Positions 7,762-16,442 of a DNA stretch of 64,000 nt are shown here, piece after piece. The stretch comes from an uncultured Collinsella sp. GTDB taxonomy: Bacteria; Actinomycetota; Coriobacteriia; Coriobacteriales; Coriobacteriaceae. Position numbers and translations under genes: made by a program. The notes under the pieces were generated by a model that searched no databases, had not been told where the DNA came from, and was given only the letters and a program-made list of their open reading frames with translations. The stretch covers positions 1 to 64,000 of the forward strand of contig CAUEPS010000011.1 in assembly GCA_959019775.1 (NCBI GenBank), written 5' to 3'. Within the stretch, counting starts at the first letter, position 1. Every line of letters starts with the position of its first letter.

Positions 7762-9140
7762 TGAAACAGGAAACCAACACGCCGAACGCATTTACGTCAT
7801 CCGAGCTTCTGCAGTGCGACGTATCGGGAGCGACGAGCCCGACGACGCGTACTAAAGGTACGCGAGGAGGGTCGGAGCCCCGAGACGGCGTGCTGCAGGA
7901 GATCGGGGGCGTCAATGCGATGCCTGCCGCCACTTGGGGTTGGCTCAAGATGAACCAGACCAAGCTCGAGCTTTCGGACGAACTTGCTGCCGCCCCCGCC
8001 GAGGCCGTTGAGGTCGAGGGCCTGGACGAGCAGTTTGCCGGCTCGGACGACGCCTTCGACGCCGCCATGGACGCCATGGCCGAGCGTTTCCCCGAGCGCC
8101 GTGCCGCCGCCCCCGGTGATGCCGCTGATCGCGCCCGCATCACGCCCGAGACCGAGCTCGACGTACCCGCCACCTCCGTCTACCAGGCCGGCGCAATCAA
8201 ACTCGAGGAGGAGCTCTCCCCCGCCGAGGCCTTCGAGACCGGCATGGGCGAGGCTGCCTACACCTACCTGGCCGGCCACGCTACCAAGCGCATCGTCATC
8301 GATGTGCCCGCGTACCAGCACGCCACGGTTACTGTGCGCGTGAGCGGCGTCGACGCAGCGGCTGCGATTGCCGCCATCGACGTCGTCGCCCGCCCGCAGG
8401 CAACGCTCGACCTGCAGATCGCCCTAGACTCCCCCGTTGCCGGCGAGGGCGTCGTGGGTTCCGTGCTGCGCGTGTGCGCCCACGAGTACGCCACCGTCAA
8501 CGTGACCTGCACGCAGACGCTCGACGACAGCTGGATCGCGCTCGATGACACCGGCCTATTCCTGGACGAGGGCGCGCGCGTCAACGTACAGCACACCATC
8601 CTGGGTGCCGGCGCCAGCGCCACCGGCCTCGCTGGCGACCTGCTGGGCGACACCGCCAAGGTGACGATCGATACCGACTACCTGGGTGCCCGCGAGCAGG
8701 TGCGCGACTTTAACTACGAGCTGCGCCACCGCGGCCGCAAGACCGAGTGCGAGATCGACGCCAACGGCGTGCTGACTGGAACGTCCAAGAAGGTCTACCG
8801 CGGCACCATCGACCTCGTGCACGGCTGCAAGGGCGCCACCGGCACCGAGCGCGAAACGGTGCTTTTGGCCAACAAGGGCGTCGACAACAAGACCGTTCCC
8901 GTCATCCTATGCGACGAGGACGACGTCGCCGGCAACCACGGCGCCACCATCGGCCACGTCCGCGACGAGCAGCTGTTCTACCTCGCCTGCCGCGGCCTTG
9001 ACCAAAACGCCGCCGAGGATCTGTTCATCCGCGCCAAGCTGGAGGACGCCGCGCTTTCCGCCACCGATGAGCGCACCCGCGCCGCCGTCGTCCGCCTGGG
9101 CAACAACCTGATCGATAACTTTGAAGAGGAGCTCGCATGA
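7761..9140 (+). CDS. sufD: Fe-S cluster assembly protein SufD
   Basis: The 459-residue protein is the SufD partner of SufB. The C-terminal half has DLVHGCKGATGTERE and DDVAGNHGATIGHVRDEQLFYLACRGL, the SufD counterpart of the SufB histidine region. The canonical N-terminal motif (NAMPAATWGWLKMN) begins only at about residue 53. Before it lies a stretch of about 45 residues rich in Ser, Thr, Gly and Arg, coded by strongly palindromic DNA (see the hairpin at 7838-7875). The ATG at 7761 has AAGGAG upstream within sufB. SufD overlaps sufS by four bases. Confidence 0.93.
   Translation: MKQETNTPNAFTSSELLQCDVSGATSPTTRTKGTRGGSEPRDGVLQEIGGVNAMPAATWGWLKMNQTKLELSDELAAAPAEAVEVEGLDEQFAGSDDAFDAAMDAMAERFPERRAAAPGDAADRARITPETELDVPATSVYQAGAIKLEEELSPAEAFETGMGEAAYTYLAGHATKRIVIDVPAYQHATVTVRVSGVDAAAAIAAIDVVARPQATLDLQIALDSPVAGEGVVGSVLRVCAHEYATVNVTCTQTLDDSWIALDDTGLFLDEGARVNVQHTILGAGASATGLAGDLLGDTAKVTIDTDYLGAREQVRDFNYELRHRGRKTECEIDANGVLTGTSKKVYRGTIDLVHGCKGATGTERETVLLANKGVDNKTVPVILCDEDDVAGNHGATIGHVRDEQLFYLACRGLDQNAAEDLFIRAKLEDAALSATDERTRAAVVRLGNNLIDNFEEELA
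7838..7875. repeat. hairpin-forming insert inside the sufD 5' coding region
   Basis: CGCGTAC (7846-7852) and GTACGCG (7858-7864) form a perfect 7-bp stem around TAAAG, extended by CCGAC/GTCGG further out. It lies in frame within the low-complexity N-terminal stretch of SufD and looks like an inserted palindromic repeat. Confidence 0.55.
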
Positions 9141-10462
9141 TCGATACCGAGCACGTAAAATGCGATACCTGTACCGCCCCCGAGCCCATGGAGCTCGACG
9201 CCAGCGACGAGGCTTCGCGCGGCTGGCCCACCGTGGATATAGAGACTAATCCCTACAAGGCGCAGTTCCCGCTGTTCCAGCAGCATCCCGAGATCGCCTT
9301 CCTCGATAGCGCCGCCACCGCGCAGCGCCCCGCCTGCGTGCTCGACGCCGAGCGCGACTTCTACCAGCGCATGAACGCCAACCCCCTGCGCGGCCTGTAC
9401 TCGCTGTCCGTCGAGGCCACCGATGCCATCGCGAAGGTCCGCCAGCAGATCGCCGACCTCATCGGCGCCGCCCAGGCCAACGAAGTCGTCTTCACCCGCA
9501 ACACCAGCGAGTCGCTCAACCTGGTCGCCAAGAGCTTTGCGCCCACGGTACTGGAGCCCGGTGACGAGGTCGTCATCACCATCATGGAGCACCACTCCAA
9601 CCTGATCCCGTGGCAGCAGGTCTGCCGCGAGACCGGCGCCAAGCTCGTCTACCTCTACCCCACCAAGACCGGACAGCTCACCACCGAGGAGGTTCTGGGC
9701 AAGGTGGGTCCCAAGACCAAGATTCTGGCCGTGGGTCAGGTCTCCAACGTGCTAGGCGTCGAGAACCCGGTCAAGAACCTCGGCAAGCTCGTGCACAAGT
9801 ACGGCGGCTATCTGGTCGTCGACGGCGCGCAGTCGCTGCCGCACATGCCGGTCAACGTGGCCGATCTGGGCGCCGACTTCTTTGCCTTTAGCGCACACAA
9901 GGCCATGGGTCCCATGGGCATTGGCGTGCTGTGGGGCAAGATGGACCTGCTCAACGCCATGCCGCCCATGCTCACTGGTGGCGAAATGATCGACTCGGTT
10001 ACCGAGCAGGACGCCGTCTGGGCGCCCGTTCCCGAGAAGTTTGAGGCCGGCACGCAGGACGCTGCCGGCATCTTCGCCACAGGTGCGGCGCTTAACTACC
10101 TCGTCAACACCGTTGGCTACGAAAACATCCAGGCCCGCGAGCAGGCACTCGTCCACTACCTTATGGGCGAGCTCATGCAGCTCGACTTTGTCCAGATCAT
10201 CGGCTCCATCTACTGGGACAACCATCACGGCGTCGTCAGCTTTAACGTCAAGGGTATCCACCCGCACGACGTCGCGAGCATCATGGACATGGACGGCGTC
10301 TGCATCCGCGCCGGTCACCACTGCGCGCAGCCGCTGCTTACCTGGCTGGGAGTCGAGAACCTCGCCTGCTGCCGCGCCAGCGTGGCCTTCTACAACGACA
10401 AGGCCGACATCGACAAGTTCATCGCCGGCCTGCATCACGTTTGGAGCACGTTCAATGGGTAA
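9137..10462 (+). CDS. sufS: cysteine desulfurase SufS
   Basis: This 441-residue PLP enzyme converts cysteine to alanine and carries the sulfur as a persulfide. Visible features are FLDSAATAQRP near the substrate site, TRNTSESLNLVAKS, the EHHSNLIPWQQ histidine region, the PLP lysine in FSAHKAMGPMGIG, and the catalytic cysteine in the group-II context NLACCRASVAFYN. About 45 N-terminal residues precede the usual start and include MIDTEHVKCDTCTAPEPME, a Cys-containing extension of unknown meaning. The gene overlaps sufD (ATGA) and sufU (8 bases), so the set should be translated together. Confidence 0.95.
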   Translation: MIDTEHVKCDTCTAPEPMELDASDEASRGWPTVDIETNPYKAQFPLFQQHPEIAFLDSAATAQRPACVLDAERDFYQRMNANPLRGLYSLSVEATDAIAKVRQQIADLIGAAQANEVVFTRNTSESLNLVAKSFAPTVLEPGDEVVITIMEHHSNLIPWQQVCRETGAKLVYLYPTKTGQLTTEEVLGKVGPKTKILAVGQVSNVLGVENPVKNLGKLVHKYGGYLVVDGAQSLPHMPVNVADLGADFFAFSAHKAMGPMGIGVLWGKMDLLNAMPPMLTGGEMIDSVTEQDAVWAPVPEKFEAGTQDAAGIFATGAALNYLVNTVGYENIQAREQALVHYLMGELMQLDFVQIIGSIYWDNHHGVVSFNVKGIHPHDVASIMDMDGVCIRAGHHCAQPLLTWLGVENLACCRASVAFYNDKADIDKFIAGLHHVWSTFNG

Positions 10463-10889
10463 TCTCTACACCTCCACCACGTTTATGGAGCACAACTCGC
10501 ACCCCGACTACAAGTACGAGATGGATGCCCCCACGCACGAGCACGACGGCATCAACCCCAGCTGCGGTGACGAACTCACCCTGCAGCTGCGTGTCGAGAA
10601 CAACGTAATCGAGGAGGCCTCGTTTACCGGTCACGGCTGCGCCATCAGCCAGGCCAGCGCCGACATCATGGCCGACCTCATCACTGGCGAGACAGTCGAG
10701 GAGGCTCGTCGCCTGGCGGGGCTCTTCCTCGCCATGATCCGCGGCGAGCAGCTCTCCGAGGAGGACCTGGAAGATCTGGACGAGGCTGCCCAGCTTCAGG
10801 ACATCTCGCACATGCCCGCCCGCGTCAAGTGCGCCGAGCTCGCTTGGCGCACCCTCGACGGTATGCTCGAGGGGCAAGCTAACCAGTAG
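10455..10889 (+). CDS. sufU: SufU-type sulfur relay protein
   Basis: The 144-residue protein is SufU, the zinc-containing IscU-like partner that takes sulfur from SufS. The three ligand cysteines are in NPSCGDELTL, GHGCAISQASAD and RVKCAELAW, with the SufU-type insert between the second and third (EEARRLAGLFLAMIRGEQLSEED). The start is the ATG at 10455 inside the sufS 3' end, in a different frame. A longer frame from 10041 is an artefact of sufS. It closes the operon and is followed by a strong terminator. Confidence 0.95.
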   Translation: MGNLYTSTTFMEHNSHPDYKYEMDAPTHEHDGINPSCGDELTLQLRVENNVIEEASFTGHGCAISQASADIMADLITGETVEEARRLAGLFLAMIRGEQLSEEDLEDLDEAAQLQDISHMPARVKCAELAWRTLDGMLEGQANQ

Positions 10890-10919
10890 CGGATGCCCCG
10901 AATCCAAGGATTTTGATTG

Positions 10920-10952
10920 CCGAGCCGCCCGATACGGGCGGCTCGGTTTTTT
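10920..10952 (+). terminator. intrinsic terminator of the suf operon
   Basis: CCGAGCCGCCC pairs with GGGCGGCTCGG around a short loop and is followed by TTTTTT, 30 bases after the sufU stop. Confidence 0.93.
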
Positions 10953-11544
10953 CATAACGAGCGCACACAGCCCACAAGTCCGAAGCTCAGTCTGTCATTT
11001 ATCGCACGGCCAACCGCAAACACGAGCGTTTTCCACCGTACCAAAGGCTTGCGACAGGGCCACAGGCACGCCAAGTAAAGCGCCAAGCCCCGTCCTGCAG
11101 GGTTCCGGCTCGCCTCACGCCTACCGCGGACGGGTCCCATAGGGTGCGGCGTGCATTTTTTCGAGTATTCTGCACGCCAAGTCGTGTGCATACGCGTCGG
11201 AAACGTTAATCAACATCTCCGGTCGCCTTTATATTGCGTTTTAGAACAGGTATCGCGGCCTCAGGGGGCGCAAACATGAGCTTCGGGGGCACATCGGCAG
11301 GCATAAAAAGCTTCGGGGCCCGTATGTTGCAATATTGCGGCGGTGCCGACAGCACCACGATGCTGAAAACTCCGCTTTTTGCACGGCACAAACGGGGGTA
11401 GGCACGGGCAAAACCGAGCTGAGGCGTTATTTTATGCAAGACGGCGATCGTTCTATGCAAATCAAGAAGTGCTGTTACCGTATCAAGCTCCGAGAACAGT
11501 GGTTGTGGCGTATGGGCGACCCCAGCTGCGGTGCCCGGGCGGCC
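10953..11544. other. 592-bp intergenic region without a supported gene
   Basis: No frame here has family-like sequence. GGCGTGCA (11148-11155) and TGCACGCC (11171-11178) form an 8-bp inverted repeat around a TTTTTTCGAGTATTC core. A related GTGCATTTTATCGAATACTC stretch occurs near 28071, upstream of carD. The rest (11320-11420) contains CTTTTTGCACGGCAC-type short inverted repeats that look like decayed intergenic repeat sequence. Confidence 0.5.
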
Positions 11545-12348
11545 CTACACCACGTTTCCGCCAGTCCTCACCGCCGTTCGCGCACGGGCGCGCACAATAC
11601 GAGAAACGGTGCTTTTGCCAATCCCCGTATACCGCTCAATCTGGCGCACCGTAAACCCGGCATCGTGCAATCCGAGAATAACGATATTGCGCTGCGCCGG
11701 CGGTGCAGCTTTAACCCCGTGGAGCGGAACCCCGAGTCCCTTCGCCAATTTATCGGCAAAGGCGTGTCGCTCCCACTCCGCCTCTTTCATATCGCACGGC
11801 GCTGGCTCGCTGTCGTTGGGCGTCGAAAGCGAATGGGCAATAAAGCCCTCGGCAGAACCAAAAAGCTCAAGAACGCAAGAAGGATAGGAAAATCCCCTCG
11901 TCATATCGTTGTCATAGGCCCGTAGATACTCGGCAAAGCTGCTCCACGGATAGCGCTCAATCAGAGCAATACCCGCCTCCTGCGGACCAGCGTGTACAGA
12001 GCGAATAGCCTCCATCACCTGCCAGTCGGTATCGAGCGAACGTCGCTCAAAACGCTCACGAAACAAGCAGCCCGCGCGCCCAGTGCGCTTATTAAACCGA
12101 CGAGCATACGTCAACAGCAGCCGCTGCATGGCCGCGCTCATTTCGTCCTCGTAATCCAAAAGCACCAGATCCACGTGGCCGCCCATGAGACACCACGCCA
12201 CAATCGTCACCCGGGTATCGCGGCAGCACTCACGCATCAGTTCCAGGAACTCCCAGCGATCCGCATCGTTCTCAAAGATCAGTTGCTTGCCTGTACCGCG
12301 GGCACGAACATGGTAAAAACCGGTGATCGTTTTCCAAACGCGCTGCAT
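11545..12348 (-). CDS. RAYT-like (Y1 transposase family) protein with altered catalytic residues
   Basis: The 267-residue protein aligns along its length with the apparently intact RAYT at 29034: FYHVRARGTGKQLIFEND, VAWCLMGGHVDLVLL, FNKRTGRAGCLFRERF, EAIRSVHAGPQEAGI and YPWSSFAEYL. In Y1/HUH transposases the third of these is N-H-x-H and a tyrosine precedes the RYIHLNP motif. Here the HUH pair is H58-V-D60, and the position aligned with the tyrosine is Gln110. The C-terminus keeps a helix-turn-helix-like segment, VRQIERYTGIGKSTVSRIVR. The ATG at 12348 follows GAAGGGAG; a longer frame to 12492 has no such support. The intact frame with lost catalysis suggests either recent decay or reuse as a DNA-binding protein. 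Confidence 0.78.
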   Translation of the reverse strand: MQRVWKTITGFYHVRARGTGKQLIFENDADRWEFLELMRECCRDTRVTIVAWCLMGGHVDLVLLDYEDEMSAAMQRLLLTYARRFNKRTGRAGCLFRERFERRSLDTDWQVMEAIRSVHAGPQEAGIALIERYPWSSFAEYLRAYDNDMTRGFSYPSCVLELFGSAEGFIAHSLSTPNDSEPAPCDMKEAEWERHAFADKLAKGLGVPLHGVKAAPPAQRNIVILGLHDAGFTVRQIERYTGIGKSTVSRIVRARARTAVRTGGNVV

Positions 12349-12740
12349 GACGCTCCCTTCGCCGGGATCTGCTTGCCATCCAATACAGCACGATTGAAGC
12401 GCGCCATCAAAACATTCACGCAAAATGGCACCCGCCAACGGTAAAAGGCGGTAAACCGACGGCGAACGGCAACATAGCCACAGGTCAGGCAACGCAGCCT
12501 TGCCAAACCCTCGACCAAAAATGACCCCCTACAACGTATCGCATGATCGCAAACAGCCTAGTTAAATCGTTTCAATTGAAAGTTCCGCGCATCTCGCTAC
12601 GAAAACTGAGCCGTTCGCCGAATATTCCGTGCATTTCGCGGTATTATAGGGGCTGCATGTCATGTCCCTTTCGAAGGGTCGCCCGGCAATCGCCAGCCAC
12701 GACCCCCAGACGGGACGCCAACACGATAGAGAGGAGAGGC
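12349..12740. other. 392-bp intergenic region, divergent leaders
   Basis: No gene is supported here. It should hold the promoters for the RAYT-like gene (minus) and the NifU-like gene (plus). TATTAT at 12642-12647 is a fair -10 for the plus gene, but no good -35 is seen. A short CCCTTTCGAAGGG palindrome lies in the leader at 12665-12677. Confidence 0.4.
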
Positions 12741-13475
12741 ATGCAGTACTCACAGGAAGTGGAGAACATGTGCCCCGTTGCCAAGGGTGCATACCACGGC
12801 CCCGCACCCATCCCCGAGGAGGGCAAGTGGATCCAGGCTAAGGAGATTTCCGACATCTCCGGTCTTACGCACGGTGTGGGTTGGTGCGCACCTCAGCAGG
12901 GCGCCTGCAAGCTCACGCTGAACGTCAAGGACGGCATCATCGAGGAGGCCCTCGTTGAGACCATCGGCTGCTCGGGCATGACCCACTCTGCCGCCATGGC
13001 TTCCGAGATCCTTCCCGGTAAGACCATCCTCGAGGCCCTTAACACCGACCTCGTCTGCGACGCCATCAACGTTGCTATGCGCGAGATCTTCCTGCAGATC
13101 GTTTACGGCCGCAGCCAGACCGCGTTCTCCGAGGGCGGCCTGCCCGTGGGCGCCTCCCTCGACGACCTCGGCAAGGGCCTTCGCTCTCAGGTCGGTACCA
13201 TGTTCGGCACCAAGGCCAAGGGCGCTCGTTACCTCGAGCTCGCTCAGGGCTACGTCACCCGCATGGCTCTCAACGACAAGAACGAGATCATCGCGTTCGA
13301 GTTCCTGAACCTCGGTAAGTTCACCGACGCCGTCAAGGCCGGCAAGACCCCCGAGGAGGCCATCGCTGGCGCTATGGGCCACTATGGTCAGTGGGAGAAC
13401 GCTGCCAAGTACATCGACCCGCGCACCGACGAGGAGACTCACTCCGTCGCCAGCGTGTTCCCGGTTCACGAGTAG
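12741..13475 (+). CDS. NifU/IscU-like Fe-S scaffold-type protein paired with GGGtGRT protein
   Basis: The 244-residue protein has IscU-like spacing of cysteines: GWCAPQQGACKLTLNV, VETIGCSGMTHSAAMASEI and TDLVCDAINVAM. NCBI-style naming calls such proteins iron-sulfur cluster assembly scaffold proteins, but the C-terminal 120 residues (FGTKAKGARYLELAQGYVTRM.., NLGKFTDAVKAGKTPEEAI) are not found in IscU itself. The start is the ATG at 12741, with GAGGAGAGG directly upstream; the longer frame from 12543 is unsupported. It sits 18 bases before the GGGtGRT gene and the two are surely one operon. The codon choice is strongly biased, which suggests high expression. The actual reaction is unknown. 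Confidence 0.8.
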   Translation: MQYSQEVENMCPVAKGAYHGPAPIPEEGKWIQAKEISDISGLTHGVGWCAPQQGACKLTLNVKDGIIEEALVETIGCSGMTHSAAMASEILPGKTILEALNTDLVCDAINVAMREIFLQIVYGRSQTAFSEGGLPVGASLDDLGKGLRSQVGTMFGTKAKGARYLELAQGYVTRMALNDKNEIIAFEFLNLGKFTDAVKAGKTPEEAIAGAMGHYGQWENAAKYIDPRTDEETHSVASVFPVHE

Positions 13476-13493
13476 AAAGGGAGGGAAATAACT

Positions 13494-14498
13494 ATGACTG
13501 TTACGTTCGAAGGTTACGAGCGCCGCGCTGACAAGATCAACAAGTGCCTCGCCGACAACGGCATCGCCTCCCTCGAGGAAGCTCTGCAGATCTGCACCGA
13601 CAAGGGCTTCAACCCGCGTGAGATCGTCAACAACACCCAGTCCATCGCCTTCCAGAACGCTGAGTGGGCCTACACCCTCGGCTGCGCTCTCGCTGTCAAG
13701 CGCGAGGCCAAGACCGCTTCTGAGGCTGCTGCCATCATCGGCGAGGGCATCCAGGCCTTCACCGTTCCCGGCTCCGTCGCCGAGGACCGCAAGGTCGGTC
13801 TGGGCCACGGTAACCTGGGCGCTATGCTGCTCTCCGACGACACCGAGTGCTTCGCCTTCCTGGCCGGCCACGAGTCCTTCGCTGCCGCTGAGGGCGCTAT
13901 CGGCCTGGCTCTGAACGCGAACAAGGCTCGCAAGAAGCCGCTGCGCGTCATCCTCAACGGTCTGGGCAAGGACGCCGCTCAGATCATCGCCCGCATCAAC
14001 GGCTTCACCTACGTGAAGACCCAGTTCGACTACTACACGGGCGAGCTCAAGGTCGTCGAGACCATCCCCTACTCCGATGGTCCCCGCGCTGCCGTTAACT
14101 GCTACGGCTCCGACGACGTCCGCGAGGGCGTTGCCATCATGTGGCACGAGAACGTCGACATCTCGATCACCGGTAACTCCACCAACCCCACGCGCTTCCA
14201 GCACCCCGTCGCTGGCACCTACAAGAAGGAGCGCATCGAGGCTGGCAAGAAGTACTTCTCCGTCGCTTCTGGTGGCGGCACTGGCCGTACCCTGCACCCG
14301 GACAACATGGGCGCCGGCCCTGCCTCTTACGGCATGACCGACACCATGGGCCGTATGCACTCCGACGCCCAGTTCGCCGGTTCTTCCTCCGTGCCTGCGC
14401 ACGTCGACATGATGGGTCTCATCGGCATGGGCAACAACCCCATGGTCGGTGCCACCGTCGCCTGCGCTGTCGCCGTCGAGGAGGCCCTCAAGGCCTAA
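13494..14498 (+). CDS. GGGtGRT family protein
   Basis: The 334-residue protein contains SVASGGGTGRTLHPDNMGAG, the motif that names the GGGtGRT family, plus HGNLGAMLLSDDTECFAFLAGHESFAAAEGA-type conserved segments and a closing VGATVACAVAVEEAL. The family is found in anaerobes beside the NifU-like protein seen here, and to my knowledge has no assigned biochemical role. The conserved Gly/Thr/Arg loop suggests phosphate or cofactor binding, which is inference. AAAGGGAGGG precedes the ATG. No signal peptide or membrane segment is seen. Biased codon use again points to high expression. Confidence 0.85.
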   Translation: MTVTFEGYERRADKINKCLADNGIASLEEALQICTDKGFNPREIVNNTQSIAFQNAEWAYTLGCALAVKREAKTASEAAAIIGEGIQAFTVPGSVAEDRKVGLGHGNLGAMLLSDDTECFAFLAGHESFAAAEGAIGLALNANKARKKPLRVILNGLGKDAAQIIARINGFTYVKTQFDYYTGELKVVETIPYSDGPRAAVNCYGSDDVREGVAIMWHENVDISITGNSTNPTRFQHPVAGTYKKERIEAGKKYFSVASGGGTGRTLHPDNMGAGPASYGMTDTMGRMHSDAQFAGSSSVPAHVDMMGLIGMGNNPMVGATVACAVAVEEALKA

Positions 14499-14532
14499 TC
14501 GCGCCCGCGCAATGCTCATATAGTCGAGCTTT

Positions 14533-14566
14533 AGAGCCGCCACCCACCCGGGTGGCGGCTCTTTTT
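14533..14566 (+). terminator. intrinsic terminator of the NifU-like/GGGtGRT operon
   Basis: AGAGCCGCCACC and GGTGGCGGCTCT form a perfect 12-bp stem with a six-base loop, followed by a T run. Confidence 0.94.
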
Positions 14567-14754
14567 GTTTGCGCTGTCGCAGGGCAGCTAATGCCGATAT
14601 ATCAGTTGGGGCGAAATACGAGATGTGATGAGATGAAGCGTCGGAGCGTCCATGACGCCCGCCTGCCATATTCGCCCTTTACCGATTTATCCAATCTTTG
14701 CGGCCCCATTGCCGATCACCCGTGCGACAATGCGCCGGACGAGAAAGGAATCCG

Positions 14755-16281
14755 ATGGAATCGACTGATGTACTGGTAATTGGATCTGGCATTGCGGGCC
14801 TTTGCGCCGCCATAGAAGCAGCAAGTGCGGGCGCAACCGTTACCATCGCAAGCGCCGGCAAGACCATGAGCGGATCGAGCTTCTTCCCTGGAACCTGGGG
14901 CCTGGGCCTTATTGGACCCGTCGACGAAGACGACGAACAGGACCTCATCGACACCATCCAGACCGTCGGCGGCGGCGTTGCCGACCCTACGCTCGTCCAG
15001 GCGTTTGTCCACGGTATTCCTCAGGCCATCCAATGGCTCGAGCAGGATCTAGGTGTTGAGCTCCAGCGTCCGCAAAGTGCCGAGAGCGCCCAGCAGAAGC
15101 AGTTTATCCCCTGCTTTGACCATAAGACGCGTATGTGGCGCGGCCTCACCCGCAAGCCGCTTGAAAACGCTCTGTCGGCCCAGGTCGAGTCACTTGGCAT
15201 TCGCTTGCTCCCCCGCCACGAGCTTATCGACCTTATTGAGGGCACAACCGGAAAGATTGCCGGCGCCGTACTCTACGACCGCGCAAACGAGCATCTCGTG
15301 CCTATGGCAGCTAAGGCCACCATCATCGCAGCCGGCGGCACGGGTGGCCTATTCGAGCGTAGCCTCACTTCCGCCGACGTGCTCAGCTCATCACAGGCCA
15401 TCGCGCGGGCGCACGGTGCGTCCCTTACTAATATAGAGTTCATGCAGATGATGCAGGGCTTCATCGAGCCCAAGCGCAACCTTGTCTTTAACGAGAAGAC
15501 CTGGCGCTACGTACATGTAGACCAGCCGGTCGATATCGCCGACGACAAGCTAGACAATCTGCTTGAACAGCGCTCCGGATATGGCCCCTTCACGTCACGC
15601 TTGGCTTCCCGCGCCATCGATCTTGCCATCGATCAAGCAGGCGCCGAAGGCCTGGCGCTCCACTACGACTTCCCCCGCGAGGACGTTCCTGAGTTTGTAG
15701 AGACCTTTGCCACCTGGCTGCAAGACGAGCACGGCATCGCGCCGACCGACGAGATGCGCGTGGCGATGTATGCCCACGCCGCCAACGGCGGTATCAAAAT
15801 CGACAAGACAGCCTTCACGGGCGTCGAAGGCCTCTATGCCTGCGGCGAGGCGACAGGCGGCATGCACGGCGCTGATCGCATCGGAGGCCTGTCGAGCGCC
15901 AACGGCATCGTATTTGGACGCATCGCAGGCGCATCGGCAGCCCAAGCAGCACAGAATGCACCTGAGGCAGCCCTGAAGGCGGATATCGCCCTCCCCCGGT
16001 ACGGCATTGCCACAACAGATGCCGAACGCCTGACACACAGCCTTAAGCACACGATGAGCACCTATTGCATGATCAACCGCACCGAGACGGGCCTATCCGA
16101 GGCGCTACACGAGCTTGAGGGCTTGAAGACAAAAGCAACGACCTTGAGCACGCAGAAAGCTCAGGACAGCGAAGTCGCAGCCCTCGCCCGCCTGCAATCG
16201 CAGATTCAACTAGCACAGGAAATGGTCAAAGCCATGCGCAAGCGAACCGAAAGTCTGGGTTCGCACTATCGAGCGGACTAA
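14755..16281 (+). CDS. FAD-dependent oxidoreductase (fumarate reductase/L-aspartate oxidase-like)
   Basis: The 508-residue protein starts with a dinucleotide-binding fold, DVLVIGSGIAGLCAAIEAA, and has the FAD-contact motifs ATIIAAGGTGGLFE and LYACGEATGGMHGADRIGG with SSANGIVFG, as in the fumarate reductase/succinate dehydrogenase/NadB flavoprotein superfamily. The C-terminal third is helical and rich in Gln, Ala and Lys, as in NadB-like proteins. No nadA or nadC is adjacent, so an L-aspartate oxidase assignment is not secured. A short cytoplasmic flavoprotein reductase remains possible. The ATG at 14755 follows GAGAAAGGAA. It has no signal peptide. Confidence 0.78.
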   Translation: MESTDVLVIGSGIAGLCAAIEAASAGATVTIASAGKTMSGSSFFPGTWGLGLIGPVDEDDEQDLIDTIQTVGGGVADPTLVQAFVHGIPQAIQWLEQDLGVELQRPQSAESAQQKQFIPCFDHKTRMWRGLTRKPLENALSAQVESLGIRLLPRHELIDLIEGTTGKIAGAVLYDRANEHLVPMAAKATIIAAGGTGGLFERSLTSADVLSSSQAIARAHGASLTNIEFMQMMQGFIEPKRNLVFNEKTWRYVHVDQPVDIADDKLDNLLEQRSGYGPFTSRLASRAIDLAIDQAGAEGLALHYDFPREDVPEFVETFATWLQDEHGIAPTDEMRVAMYAHAANGGIKIDKTAFTGVEGLYACGEATGGMHGADRIGGLSSANGIVFGRIAGASAAQAAQNAPEAALKADIALPRYGIATTDAERLTHSLKHTMSTYCMINRTETGLSEALHELEGLKTKATTLSTQKAQDSEVAALARLQSQIQLAQEMVKAMRKRTESLGSHYRAD

Positions 16282-16323
16282 GCTGAGCACCCATCTAGAG
16301 CAGAACACAACTTCTCGATATTA

Positions 16324-16359
16324 ATGGGTCCCGTAAGCTCAAAGCGACACGGGGCCCAT
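16324..16359 (+). terminator. possible terminator hairpin after the flavoprotein gene
   Basis: ATGGGTCCCGT pairs with ACGGGGCCCAT (one G-T wobble). The following TCGTGT lacks a T tract, so termination would be weak. Confidence 0.4.
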
Positions 16360-16442
16360 TCGTGTCCGCGCGGGCAAATATACTCATTCTGAATACGGAG
16401 TCGGCATAGTCCACGTAGACAAACGAACAGAAAGGAAGGGAT

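Noticed and set aside
5836..7791. 651-codon minus-strand frame across sufC and sufB
   Set aside because: It lies wholly antisense to two certain genes and its His/Val/Leu/Asp-rich composition is typical of a shadow frame.
11206..11460. 84-codon minus-strand frame in the gap after the suf operon
   Set aside because: No ribosome binding site, no family similarity, and the DNA looks like decayed intergenic repeats.
12750..14669. 639-codon minus-strand frame opposite the NifU-like/GGGtGRT pair
   Set aside because: Antisense shadow caused by strong codon bias; both plus-strand genes have ribosome binding sites and family motifs.
16380..16442. SOS/LexA box upstream of dinD
   Set aside because: Only a CGAAC half site (CGAACAGAAAGG) is present; the mirrored half is missing.
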